Shown here one piece after another: positions 1 to 8,587 of a stretch of DNA of 64,000 nucleotides. The notes under the pieces were generated by a model. That model searched no databases, was not told where the DNA came from, and saw only the letters and a list, made by a program, of their open reading frames with translations. Numbering within the stretch: position 1 is the first letter of the stretch; every line of letters begins with the position of its first letter. The DNA lies in NCBI RefSeq assembly GCF_002234535.1, contig NZ_CP022521.1, positions 2,232,001 through 2,296,000 of the forward strand, given 5' to 3'. Both the position numbers and the translations under genes were made by a program. The stretch comes from Actinoalloteichus hoggarensis. GTDB lineage: Bacteria > Actinomycetota > Actinomycetes > Mycobacteriales > Pseudonocardiaceae.

Positions 1-700
1 CGCCTCGGGCGGCGCGACCGGCAACTTCGTCAACGGTGTCGCCAACTTCGCAGCCAACCTCGGCATCCCGCTGGAGGTCGGCGTCGTCTTCGCCGCCGTC
101 GTCGTCATCAGCTTCGCCGCCACCACCATGGACACCGGCGTGCGGCTCCAGCGCTACATCGTGCAGGAGATCTCCGAGGTCGTCCGGTTCCGCCCGCTGG
201 CCCGCGGCATCACCTGGTCGTCGATGATCGCGGTCGCCGTGCCGCTGGCCCTGGCGCTCGCGCCCGGCGACCTGGCCTTCGGAACACTGTGGCAGCTGTT
301 CGGCACGACCAACCAGCTCACGGCAGGCCTCGCGCTCGCCGTCATCGCCGTCTGGGTCACCAAACGGCGGCGCAACCCGGTGGCGGTGCTCGTGCCGCTG
401 GTGTTCCTGATGATCATGACCTCGTGGGCGCTCATCATCAATCTGATCGAGTTCGTCCGGGCGGGCGAGTGGCTGCTCGCGCCGCTCGACGCGATCATCT
501 TCGTGCTGGCGCTCTGGCTGATCGTGGAGGCCACGCTGGCGCTGCGGGGCGCCTGGGCGAGCCGCTCTCTGCCCGAGTCCGACGACGGCTCCGACGCTGA
601 CTCCGAGGAGTCTGCCGACTCGGCCGCCGGTCCGGCCGCCGCAGGCAGCGTGACGGAGCCTCGGGCTCCGCGCGACGGCTCGGAGGCCGACGAACGGTGA
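1..700 (+). CDS. cstA: CstA-family carbon starvation / pyruvate transporter, C-terminal part
   Basis: The window opens inside this gene; reading frame 2 is open from the first base and closes with TGA at 698-700. About 232 residues are visible. CstA proteins are many-spanning inner-membrane transporters, shown in enterobacteria to take up peptides or pyruvate. The visible part has five or so hydrophobic segments, the family-typical SFAATTMDTGVRLQRY stretch near residues 38-53, and the FGTTNQLTAGLALA segment. The last 45 residues form an acidic Ser/Asp/Ala-rich cytoplasmic tail, which is longer than in typical CstA. The stop overlaps the next start (GTGA), so translation is probably coupled. 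The family assignment is firm; the substrate is not readable from sequence. Confidence 0.9.
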   Translation, partial: ASGGATGNFVNGVANFAANLGIPLEVGVVFAAVVVISFAATTMDTGVRLQRYIVQEISEVVRFRPLARGITWSSMIAVAVPLALALAPGDLAFGTLWQLFGTTNQLTAGLALAVIAVWVTKRRRNPVAVLVPLVFLMIMTSWALIINLIEFVRAGEWLLAPLDAIIFVLALWLIVEATLALRGAWASRSLPESDDGSDADSEESADSAAGPAAAGSVTEPRAPRDGSEADER

Positions 701-1008
701 CGGACGCCGCCGCGCAGGACCCGCGCCGAGGACGAGCCGGACCGCTCGGCCGGGTCCGGGCGGGTCTGCGGGCGGCGGCCGACTTCCACGAGGCCTGGTT
801 CACCGCCCGCTGGCGGTCGGCCCTGCGGCGAGAGGCACGGGACCAGCAGGACACGCTGCGCGCCCTGATGCTGCTCGACACGCTGGGCGTGGACAGTCCC
901 GTCGCCTACGAGACGCTGGAACTGGTGCCCTTCGTACTGGCGGACCTGCACGACTGGCACCGTCGGATGGGCCGGGACGAGTACGACGGGCCGGGAGGAT
1001 GCTGTTGA
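697..1008 (+). CDS. Small CstA-linked protein ending in Cys-Cys (cory-CC-star-like)
   Basis: A GTG start overlaps the cstA stop by four bases; GGAGG lies at 682-686. The product has 103 residues, no signal peptide and no membrane segment. It is rich in Arg, Leu and acidic residues and ends in GGCC directly before the stop. A short hydrophilic protein with a terminal Cys-Cys beside CstA and an ArsA-like ATPase matches what I remember as the actinobacterial cory-CC-star family, whose function is unknown. It lacks the YbdD/YjiX motifs normally found next to cstA. The terminal cysteines could bind metal, form a disulfide or be modified, but nothing here decides between these. The frame and context are convincing; the family name is from memory. 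Confidence 0.75.
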   Translation: MTDAAAQDPRRGRAGPLGRVRAGLRAAADFHEAWFTARWRSALRREARDQQDTLRALMLLDTLGVDSPVAYETLELVPFVLADLHDWHRRMGRDEYDGPGGCC

Positions 1009-1898
1009 TCCGGCCGATCATCTTCTTCGCGGGGAAGGGAGGAGTGGGTAAGACGACGATGGCCGCCGCGCATGCGCTGGCCGCAGCCGACGCGGGACAT
1101 CGCACGCTGGTCGTCTCCACCGACCCCGCCCATTCGCTGGGCGATGCCTTCGAGATCAGCCTGGGCGACCGGCCTCGGCGGATCGCCGACGGACTGTGGG
1201 CGGCCGAACCCGACGCGGCCGCCGCGGTGCGTCGCCGGGTACGGCAGGTCGAGGACGACGCGGCGGCGGCGCTGCCGCGCGCGATCATGCCCGCCGTACG
1301 GCAGCACCTCGGCCACGCCTCGGCGGGGCCGGGCATGACCGAGTCGGCGCTCACCGACCTGCTGACCGGATACCTGGCGGAGGTGCCCGACCGGTGGGAT
1401 CGACTGATCGTGGACAGTGCGCCCACCGGTCACCTGCTGCGGATGATCGCCCTGCCGTCGTTGCTGGCACCGTGGATTCACGGCCTGGTGCGCCGGAGGG
1501 AGCGAGTGGTGGCCGCCGATCGCTTCGCGGAGGCGGTCCTCGGTGGAGTGGGGCCCGAGGAGGACCCGCTGTTGGAGCGCCTGCACCAGCGACGTCGGCG
1601 CTTGGAGGAGGCGGCAGGCCGGCTGCGCGACGACGCCGAGGTGCGGCTGGTGCTCGTCCCGCGACGCATGGTCCTCGCGGAGACCGAGCGGGCGGCCGAC
1701 GCGCTCGCCGAGGGCGGGTTCACCCTCGGCCGGGTGGTGCTCAACCAGGTCGGTCCCGACGCCGACCCGACGCTGCTCGCGGGGATCACGCGGCGCTTCG
1801 CCCGTCCCGGCGTCGCGTGCTACGCGACCGCCCCGGCCGAGCCCACCGGCTTCGGCCGACTCCGCGAGTTGGCGGCGAGCGGGCGAGACGACCGGTGA
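1005..1898 (+). CDS. ArsA/Get3-family ATPase
   Basis: Predicted cytoplasmic ATPase of the ArsA/Get3 SIMIBI class, 297 residues. Seen near the N-terminus are the deviant P-loop GKGGVGKTT, the STDPAHSLGDAF switch-I segment and, near residue 140, the VDSAPTGHLLRM switch-II segment. The later LNQV is the expected nucleotide-base contact. It has one ATPase domain, so it is a half-size form that would need to dimerise. GGGAGG at 993-998 sits 6 nt before a TTG at 1005 that shares its last two bases with the upstream stop codon. An ATG at 999 directly abuts that ribosome site and is less likely. ArsA proteins drive arsenite efflux and Get3 targets tail-anchored proteins; neither an arsB-like nor a Get1/2-like gene is visible, so the substrate is unknown. 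Co-translation with cstA suggests a membrane-linked job. Confidence 0.85.
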   Translation: MIRPIIFFAGKGGVGKTTMAAAHALAAADAGHRTLVVSTDPAHSLGDAFEISLGDRPRRIADGLWAAEPDAAAAVRRRVRQVEDDAAAALPRAIMPAVRQHLGHASAGPGMTESALTDLLTGYLAEVPDRWDRLIVDSAPTGHLLRMIALPSLLAPWIHGLVRRRERVVAADRFAEAVLGGVGPEEDPLLERLHQRRRRLEEAAGRLRDDAEVRLVLVPRRMVLAETERAADALAEGGFTLGRVVLNQVGPDADPTLLAGITRRFARPGVACYATAPAEPTGFGRLRELAASGRDDR

Positions 1899-2336
1899 GG
1901 ACGTCGACCGGTTCTCGAGAGCGCGTCGCGGGCGAGCCGCTCGTCGTCGCGGCGTCGATGCGGACGACGGCGAGCCGTCGGGGCCGGTTCGTCCGCTCGG
2001 GCTCGCCCGTCGGCTCGGGACGGGACGGCACCGGCGGGAACCCGCCCGGTCGTCGGCCGGGCCGCGGTGCCTGCCGCGAACGAGGCTGCATCGCGGGCTC
2101 CCCGCGCCGAGGGGCCGCGCCGCGGCTGTGCGGGACGGCTTCATCCGGCCTGACCGGGTGGTGCGGCGGTGCGGAGCCGCGCCGCCCGCGCGCGGCGGAG
2201 CGCACGGCGGGCGACGTGGGCGCGTCGGACACCGAGGCGGGGCACGTCGGCGGGAGTCGGACGTCCGCCGACTTCCGCCGTGCTCGGCCGTGGTCAGGCC
2301 GAGATCCGGGTTGTTCGTCCCCGACCCCGTCGCGAG
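1899..2336. other. Non-coding stretch between convergent genes
   Basis: 438 bases between the convergent ArsA-like and siderophore-permease genes. It is very GC-rich, with open frames in several phases but no protein-like sequence, no ribosome sites and no promoter I recognise. Several imperfect GC-rich inverted repeats are present, none clean enough to call a terminator. Confidence 0.5.
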
Positions 2337-4559
2337 CTACTCCGACCGCACCCGGCTGCGGTACAGCAGCCAGATGAAGTACGGGGCCCCGATGATCGCC
2401 GTCATGAGGCCGGCAGGCAGCTGGCCGGGCGCGATGACGGTCCGACCGATGGTGTCGGCCGCACACACCAGGATGCCGCCCAGGAGAGCCGCGACCGGCA
2501 GCGCCCTGGCGTGCCGCCGACCGACGATCGCGCGGGTCGCGTGCGGCGCGACCAGGCCGACGAAGGCGATGACGCCCACTCCGGCGACCGCGGCTCCGGT
2601 GAGCAGGACCGAGCACACCATCAGCAGCAGCCGGGAACGGGACACCGGCACGCCCAGCACCCTGGGCGTCTCGTCGTCGAGGGACAGCAGGTCCAGCTCG
2701 CCTCGGGCCCGGATGAGCAGCGGGACCACGAGCAGCACCGCGAGCACCATCGGGACGAGGTGCTCGAACGACCGGCCGTAGGTCGAACCCGCCAGCCACG
2801 TCAGTGCCTTGGTCTCGTTCCACGGATCGGTCAGCACGATCAGCAGCGTGATCAGGGCCTGGGCAACCGCCTGGACTCCGAAGCCGATCAGCACCAGACG
2901 TTCGCTCGCGAAGCCGCCCTTGGCCGCCATCAGGAACACCACGGCCGTCGCCAGGGCAGCGCCCACGCCTGCCGCGCCTGCCTGGGCCCAGAAGCCGACG
3001 GCGGGTACCAGCGTGATCACCGTGACCGCGCCGAGTCCCGCGCCGCCCGCGACGCCGATGATGCCGGGCTCGGCCAGCGGATTGCGCGCCACCGCCTGGA
3101 TGACGGCGCCCGCCAGCGCCAGGGACGCGCCCGCGAGGAACGCGGCCACCACCCGCGGCGCCCGATTCTCCATCACGTTCGTGACGATCGGGCCCGCCTG
3201 CCCGGTCAGCCAGTTGACCACGTCGCCGAGCAGGAGAAGCGTGTCGCCGAGCAGGACCGACCCGGTGACCACGCCGACGCCCACGACCGCCAGCGCGCCG
3301 AGGGTCAGCCGGAAGCGGGCTCGGCTCACCCCGCCTCGGGCGCCCGCCGCGGGCGGCTCGGTCGCCTTCCCCGTGACGCGGACGTTGCGGGCCAGGACCA
3401 CGAGGAAGATTCCGCCGAGCACCGTCGTCACCACGCCCGTCGGCACCTCCAGCGCGGTCTGGGAGCCGATCAGCGCCCGCAGCAGCACGTCCGCGCCCAA
3501 CAGCAGTGCGACGCCCATCGCGGCGGAGACCGGGATCAGCGCCGCATGCCGATGCAGACCGGGCACCACGTTCACCATCAGCCGGACCAGGGCGGGCGCG
3601 GCCAGCCCGATGAATCCGATCGGCCCCGTCAGCGTCACCGCCGACGCCGACAGCAGCACCGCCAGTGTGATCGCAACGAAGCGGATGCGCCCCACGTCGA
3701 CGCCCAGACTGCGTGCGTGGTCCTCGCCGAGGTGGACGAGGTCCAGCCGTCGGGACATCGCCAGAAGCAGCAGCAGCGTCCCGCCGACCACCGGTCCGAG
3801 CGTCTGGACGCCGTCGAGCCCGTTCTGACCCAGTGAGCCCGCTCCCCAGGAGAACAGCCCGCGCGTCTCCTGCGCGAACAGCAGCAGGAGGACACGGGTC
3901 ACGGCGGCCATGGCGAGCGCGGCGGCGGTGCCCGCCAACACCAGCCGCACGATTCCGGTGCCGCCGGTCCCGGACAGGGTGAGGACGAGCGCGGCGGCGG
4001 TGAGACCGCCCGCGAAGGCGATGCCCGCCGCGCCGAGCATCGGCACCGTGATGCCGAAGGCCGAGACCGCGACGATCGCCAGGTGCGCCCCGGCGTTGAC
4101 GGCCAGCGTGTCGGGCGACGCCATGATGTTGCGCGCCACGGACTGGAGCACCGCCCCAGCCACGCCGAGCGCGACGCCGACGACGGCCGCGGCGAGCAGC
4201 CGCGGAAGCCGTGACTCGAACACGACCGCCGCCGTGTGGTCGGTACCGCCGCCGAACAGCAGCCGCACCACATCGAGCGCGTCCAGGTTGGACGTGCCCT
4301 GGGTGAGGTGGACCGCCGAGCCGAGCACGATGACCGCGACGAGGCCGCCGATCAGCAGTACGAGCCGGCCCCTTCCTCGGTTCGCGGCGGACGGTCCCGG
4401 CGGCCGCCCGGCGGGTGGTCGCGACGCCGCCGTGCCTGCCGCGGGCGTGTCTGGCGAAGGGACGTCCGGCGGGGGGACGTCCGACTCGGACGTGTCCGTC
4501 CGCGAGAAGGCCGTGCGTGATCGGGCCGCCCGCGAGGCGTCTGCTGGAGAGCTGCTCAC
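2337..4559 (-). CDS. Iron-siderophore ABC importer permease, fused double FecCD domain
   Basis: A 740-residue inner-membrane permease made of two tandem FecCD/BtuC-type domains (about residues 50-385 and 400-735), the architecture of E. coli FhuB. Each half holds about ten hydrophobic segments and FecCD-typical stretches such as GPIGFIGLAAPALVR in the first and VIAFVGLVAPHATR in the second; these precede the loop that contacts the ATPase. A single polypeptide can therefore form the whole channel. The first 45 residues are hydrophilic and Pro/Ala-rich. It starts with GTG 7 nt after the binding-protein gene and is the last gene of a three-gene minus-strand operon. Iron control would come from the box upstream of the first gene. 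Confidence 0.93.
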   Translation of the reverse strand: MSSSPADASRAARSRTAFSRTDTSESDVPPPDVPSPDTPAAGTAASRPPAGRPPGPSAANRGRGRLVLLIGGLVAVIVLGSAVHLTQGTSNLDALDVVRLLFGGGTDHTAAVVFESRLPRLLAAAVVGVALGVAGAVLQSVARNIMASPDTLAVNAGAHLAIVAVSAFGITVPMLGAAGIAFAGGLTAAALVLTLSGTGGTGIVRLVLAGTAAALAMAAVTRVLLLLFAQETRGLFSWGAGSLGQNGLDGVQTLGPVVGGTLLLLLAMSRRLDLVHLGEDHARSLGVDVGRIRFVAITLAVLLSASAVTLTGPIGFIGLAAPALVRLMVNVVPGLHRHAALIPVSAAMGVALLLGADVLLRALIGSQTALEVPTGVVTTVLGGIFLVVLARNVRVTGKATEPPAAGARGGVSRARFRLTLGALAVVGVGVVTGSVLLGDTLLLLGDVVNWLTGQAGPIVTNVMENRAPRVVAAFLAGASLALAGAVIQAVARNPLAEPGIIGVAGGAGLGAVTVITLVPAVGFWAQAGAAGVGAALATAVVFLMAAKGGFASERLVLIGFGVQAVAQALITLLIVLTDPWNETKALTWLAGSTYGRSFEHLVPMVLAVLLVVPLLIRARGELDLLSLDDETPRVLGVPVSRSRLLLMVCSVLLTGAAVAGVGVIAFVGLVAPHATRAIVGRRHARALPVAALLGGILVCAADTIGRTVIAPGQLPAGLMTAIIGAPYFIWLLYRSRVRSE

Positions 4560-4566
4560 CGTCGGC

Positions 4567-5538
4567 TTAGTCCTCGAGCGCGTCGACGGCCGCGTCGACG
4601 TACTGCCCCATGGACAGGGGGCCGCCGAACATCCACAGCGCGTCGGGGAGACGCTGCACCTTGCCGCTGACCACGAACGGCAGACTCTGCCAGATCGCGT
4701 TGTCGGCGAGTTCCTCGTACGGGTCGCCGAACACGTCGTTGGCCATATACCAGAAGTGCACGTCGGGCAGTTCGGTGAGTCCTTCGACGTCGGCCTGGCC
4801 GAGACCGAAGGCCCCGTCGCCCTCCATCGGCCACGAGTTCACCAGGCCGATCCGCTCCAGCACCTCGGGCACCAGCGCGCCCTCGGTGAACGGCCGAATG
4901 CTGACCGTGCCGGAGTCCACGTAGGCGTCGGAGAACGCGAACTGATCGCCCGTGGCGCCCAGCTCCTCCACCGCGGCCGTGCCCTCGGCGATCTTGGCGT
5001 CGAACTCGGCCCGCAGCTCCTCGGCCCTGTCCTCGGTGCCGGTGGCCGTCGCGATCATGTCCAGGCTCTCGAACATCGATCCGATGGGGTCGGTGGCGGA
5101 GCTGCCCGCGATCACGATCACCGGAGTGGTGGTCTCGATCTGCGCGATGGCGCCCTCGTTGAGGCTGTCGGTGACGACCACGAGATCCAGGTCGAGCGAG
5201 CCGAGCGTGTCGATGCTCGGCTCACCTCGGGTGCCGATGTCGGTCGGGGTGTCGTCCAGCGGCGCCGCGCTCACCCACTGGGTGTAGCCCTCGATGTCGG
5301 ACGCCGCGACGGGCATCACGTCGAGCGACACCAGGTGCTCGACGCCGTTCCACTCGGTGGCGGCGACGCGCTCGGCGGGACCGTCGAGGGTCACCTCCCG
5401 GCCGCGTGAGTCGACGACCGTGACGGGGTCACCGCCGCGGGGCGCCGGGTCGGCCTCGACCTCCTCGGTGGTGCCACAGCCCGCCGCGAACAGCGCGGCG
5501 GCCAGTGACAGGCCGATGGTCACACGAGTGGTGCGCAT
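4567..5538 (-). CDS. Siderophore-binding lipoprotein of the ABC importer
   Basis: A 323-residue class III substrate-binding protein (FepB/FhuD type). The N-terminus has a type II signal peptide, LSLAAALFAAGCGTT, whose lipobox cysteine near residue 21 would be acylated so that the mature protein is tethered to the outer membrane face. The following PAERVAATEWNGVEHLVSLD and the later LDLDLVVVTDS are typical of this fold. The partner ATPase ends 27 nt upstream and the double permease begins 7 nt downstream, so the importer is complete. The ligand, hydroxamate, catecholate or other, cannot be read from sequence. Confidence 0.92.
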   Translation of the reverse strand: MRTTRVTIGLSLAAALFAAGCGTTEEVEADPAPRGGDPVTVVDSRGREVTLDGPAERVAATEWNGVEHLVSLDVMPVAASDIEGYTQWVSAAPLDDTPTDIGTRGEPSIDTLGSLDLDLVVVTDSLNEGAIAQIETTTPVIVIAGSSATDPIGSMFESLDMIATATGTEDRAEELRAEFDAKIAEGTAAVEELGATGDQFAFSDAYVDSGTVSIRPFTEGALVPEVLERIGLVNSWPMEGDGAFGLGQADVEGLTELPDVHFWYMANDVFGDPYEELADNAIWQSLPFVVSGKVQRLPDALWMFGGPLSMGQYVDAAVDALED

Positions 5539-5565
5539 CTCTCTCCTACTGACGGTGATGTGCGA

Positions 5566-6405
5566 TCAGGCCGAGGCGGCACTGGCGTGTGCGCCGTTGA
5601 AGCGGCCGATCGCTCTGGTGTGGATGCGCCCGTCGACCGGGTCGATGTCGACGTCGACCCGAATCCCGTATGCGCGGGTGAGGTTCGTGGTGGTGAGCAC
5701 GTCGCGCGGGGAGCCTGCCGCGGTGATCCGGCCGCCTTCGAGCAGGACGAGACGGTCGGCGATCGCCCCGGCCTGATCGAGGTCGTGCAGCACGACGCCG
5801 ACTCCGACGCCGTGCTCGTCGGCGAGGTCGCGCACCACGTCGAGGATCTCGACCTGGTAGCGCAGGTCGAGGAAGGTCGTCGGCTCGTCGAGCAGCAGCA
5901 GTGCGGTGTCCTGGGCGAGACAGCTCGCCAGCCAGACCCGCTGGGCCTGCCCGCCGGACAGCGCCTGCACGGGGCGATCGGCGATCGCGGTGAGTCCGGT
6001 CAACGCCATCGCGCGCTCCACCGCCGCCGGGCCCTCGTCGTCCCGGCCGCCCCACCGGGAACGATGCGGATGGCGGCCGAACGCGACCAGCTCGCGCACG
6101 CAGACCCCGCCGGGCGCGGTCCGATGCTGGGAGAGCAGGGTGATGCGTCGGGCCAGCTCCTTGCCCGACAGCGCGCGAAGCTCGGCGCCGTCGGCGAAGG
6201 TGACGTCACCCGCCGTCGGCGGGTGCAGCCGGGCGAGCGCGCGGAGCAGAGTGGACTTGCCACTGCCGTTCGGTCCGATCAACGCGGTGACGGTGCCCGG
6301 GTCGAGGGAGATCGACGCGGCGTGCACGACGACGTCGCGGCCGTAGGCGACGTCGAGGTCGCGCGCTGACACGCCGATCGGAGCGGCTGCTGGGGTTGCG
6401 GACAC
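5566..6405 (-). CDS. Iron-siderophore ABC importer ATP-binding protein (FepC/FhuC type)
   Basis: ATPase of the siderophore importer, 279 residues from the GTG chosen here. It has Walker A GPNGSGKST, Q-loop LLSQHRTAPGG, signature LSGGQAQRVWLA, Walker B LLLLDEPTTFLDL and the H-loop in VVLHDLDQA, all in canonical order, so it should be active. The frame stays open upstream, but a -10 hexamer lies 6 nt before the GTG at 6405, favouring a leaderless start there; a second GTG at 6411 is the alternative. It is the first gene of the operon ATPase, binding protein, permease. Its promoter contains an IdeR/DmdR-like box, so repression by iron is expected. Confidence 0.92.
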   Translation of the reverse strand: MSATPAAAPIGVSARDLDVAYGRDVVVHAASISLDPGTVTALIGPNGSGKSTLLRALARLHPPTAGDVTFADGAELRALSGKELARRITLLSQHRTAPGGVCVRELVAFGRHPHRSRWGGRDDEGPAAVERAMALTGLTAIADRPVQALSGGQAQRVWLASCLAQDTALLLLDEPTTFLDLRYQVEILDVVRDLADEHGVGVGVVLHDLDQAGAIADRLVLLEGGRITAAGSPRDVLTTTNLTRAYGIRVDVDIDPVDGRIHTRAIGRFNGAHASAASA

Positions 6406-6411
6406 CGCCAC

Positions 6412-6441
6412 ACAGTAAAGAAAGGCTTCCCTAACATCCAA
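6412..6441 (-). promoter_or_regulatory. Promoter of the siderophore importer operon
   Basis: Reading the minus strand, TTGGAT (6436-6441) and TACTGT (6412-6417) are separated by 18 nt, a sensible -35/-10 pair. TACTGT is 6 nt before the GTG at 6405, so the transcript would be leaderless. Confidence 0.6.
6416..6434 (-). promoter_or_regulatory. Candidate IdeR/DmdR iron box
   Basis: The minus strand reads TTAGGGAAGCCTTTCTTTA. I count 12 of 19 positions agreeing with the actinobacterial iron box TTAGGTTAGGCTAACCTAA, including the whole left TTAGG. It fills the -35/-10 spacer and overlaps the -10, where a bound repressor would block RNA polymerase. Its place directly ahead of a siderophore operon supports it; the right half is poor. 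Confidence 0.6.
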
Positions 6442-7938
6442 CTGTTGTGGTTGTCGGCACACCGATCACGACCGGCGCATGCGTGCTGGTGGCGCCCTTG
6501 GCGGCGAGCCGGTGGACGGCCACCGCCGTCGCGGCGAGGTTCGACGTCGCGGGATTCACCCTGCCTGTCGGGTGCCGTGGACGCATCGACGGCGAGCCGC
6601 CGGCGTGCGGATCGACGACGCCGGGTTCGCGCACGAACCAGGCGGACGGTGCTCGGCGGCGCGGGGACTACACGGCGCTCCGTCGGCAGACACTTCGAAG
6701 GTGGCGGGTGCACCGCTGTAGAAGGACGTCATCTCCGGGTGGTCGACCCCCGGCGGGTCGTCAGGATCGCGCCGTCGAGGTAGTCGGCGCCGGGTTCGGG
6801 CCCTGGCGATGTCGAGTCGTCGGACTGCCGGGCACCGGTGCGGACATCGGTTCGTCGGGCCCGTCCGTGCCGCAGGCGTGACCCCGTCGTCCGGGTGCCG
6901 CCGGGCGGTGGGCGCGTGGGCACCGGTCTCCGGGACGGCCGATCAGGATGGGGAGGCGGTTCGGCTCCGGTTCGGGGGGGCGTCGAGCAGATTCATGACA
7001 CCTGTCATAGCGAATCCATGACAGGTGACACTACCTGCGGGGACTTCGGACGGACATGATCGACCGCATGACCTCGTCCTGCTGTCGCCGCCCCGGTCGC
7101 CGCCCGCCTGGGCGGCGTCGGGATTCCGCCGCGCGAGGCAGCGGCGTCACCGTCCGGTGGGGCTCACCCAGCGGTGGCTCACCACGCGGCGGCGGTCGCT
7201 GCGCCGGGCAGGGCGAGCGGAACAGGAAGGTCGGACCCCGCGGGGCGCGGCATCCGCGAAGCAGACACGACGACATCGTCGCAGACACGATCAGCCCCAC
7301 GCCGGTTCGCGGGCGGCACACCGGTCCGCATCGCGACGCCGACGGCGAGCCGGCCGGTTTGATCGAAGAGAAGTCCTGATCGGGTAACGGTGCACGGCGC
7401 GCGACGAACTCATGCCGCGGCGTCACCCGATTCGAATTCCGGTTCGGCGCGTTTCGACGGAGGTCACGGCGCCGTAAGAACTGAGACACACGCCACGCGT
7501 GGATAGCGGCAGCGCGGCTTGACCGTGCCGCAGCGTCACGGTTTCGAATGGTCATCGTCAGCGCGACCGTGCTGACGCGCCCGGACGGTCAGGAGGAACG
7601 GACGTCATGTCATGGCGCATTCGTCGGTTCCTCGATGACGACGGGCCGGGAGTCGATGCACCGGCGAATCTCGGCCGCACCGCGGCACGGCCGGCGCGCC
7701 CACCGCAGCTCACGCCGCCCGTCCGCCCCGGCGGCGAGACGACGGGCCGAGCCGCCGGCTTCAGCCGAGATGCCGCGCGGCGGGCCTGCGGCTGATCGCG
7801 GCCCCGATCGTCGGTGCGCCCCGAACCGGCTCCGGTGGCGATTCTCGCTCTCCCCGCCGACTCACCACGCCCCGCCCGTGTCATCAGGCGATCCCGAACT
7901 CGTCATCGTCAACCGTTGGACAACAGAGAAGGAACGAC
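6435..7938. other. 1.5-kb stretch without a convincing gene
   Basis: Long open frames exist on both strands, but all are Arg/Pro/Gly-rich translations typical of GC-rich non-coding DNA. I found no conserved protein segment and no well-placed ribosome site. The only clear structure is the double dyad at 6995-7030. An AT-richer patch around 7375-7550 could carry a promoter, but I cannot define one. The region may be the remains of deleted genes. Confidence 0.5.
6995..7030. promoter_or_regulatory. Operator-like double dyad
   Basis: TGACACCTGTCA (6996-7007) and TGACAGGTGACA (7019-7030) are each near-palindromic. Together they form an inverted repeat, with 12 of 13 positions matching between 6996-7008 and the complement of 7018-7030, across a 9-nt spacer. 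TGACA/TGTCA half sites of this size are typical of TetR-type operators. No regulator or exporter gene lies next to it. Confidence 0.45.
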
Positions 7939-8418
7939 ATGGAGAACGTGACCGCATTCATCACCGACGTCGTGAGTCAGCTGCATCCGCTGGTGCAGTT
8001 CTTCGCGGTGTTCGCCGTCGGCATCGTCCCTTATCTGGAATCACAGATCGGCGCGTTCATCGGCGCGTTCATCGGAATGCCCTTCGTGCTCGCCGCAGCC
8101 GCGGCGATCGCCGGAAACCTCTTGGCCCTCCTCATCGCGGACAGGCTCGGCAGCGCCGCCGCCCGCCGGATCGCCGCGCGCCGCGATCCCGCCAAGAGCA
8201 GACGCCGGAAGAAGGTGATGAGCAAGGTCGATCGGTACGGGGTCCCCGCCGCCAGTCTCCTGGGGCCCTTCGTACTGGCCACCGCCCTGTCCACGTTCAT
8301 CATGATCGGCGCGGGCCTGGATCGGCGGAAGGTCCTGATCTGGCAGACCATCGCCGTCATCGGCTGGGGCGCCGTCTTCACCGCGCTGGGTCTGGCCGCC
8401 CGCGCCGCGCTGCTCTGA
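7939..8418 (+). CDS. Small multidrug-export family membrane protein (PF06695-like)
   Basis: A 159-residue integral membrane protein with four or five hydrophobic segments. The stretch VGIVPYLESQIGAFIGAFIG near residues 29-48, with a Glu in an otherwise apolar helix, resembles the putative small multi-drug export family. A central cytoplasmic loop (about residues 72-102) is strongly basic. GAAGGAA precedes the ATG by four bases. Family members are annotated as exporters on weak evidence, so transport of drugs should not be assumed. It stands alone, followed by a convergent tRNA gene. Confidence 0.75.
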   Translation: MENVTAFITDVVSQLHPLVQFFAVFAVGIVPYLESQIGAFIGAFIGMPFVLAAAAAIAGNLLALLIADRLGSAAARRIAARRDPAKSRRRKKVMSKVDRYGVPAASLLGPFVLATALSTFIMIGAGLDRRKVLIWQTIAVIGWGAVFTALGLAARAALL

Positions 8419-8587
8419 TCGGGGGACGCCCGCGCGTGACCACCGCCGGACCACAGGCGCGACCGGACGGACAGCCTGCCGACGACGCGCGTCCCATCGG
8501 ATTCAGGAGAACGACCCACCGCGTCCGAGTCCGCGCCGGGTGCCGACGAACAAGCTCCGCGGTGCGGTTGTCGCCGCAGCTCAGCGG

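Noticed and set aside
2169-3836. A 555-codon plus-strand frame opposite the siderophore permease
   Set aside because: Arg/Gln/His-rich, no motifs; the minus-strand frame encodes a complete double FecCD permease.
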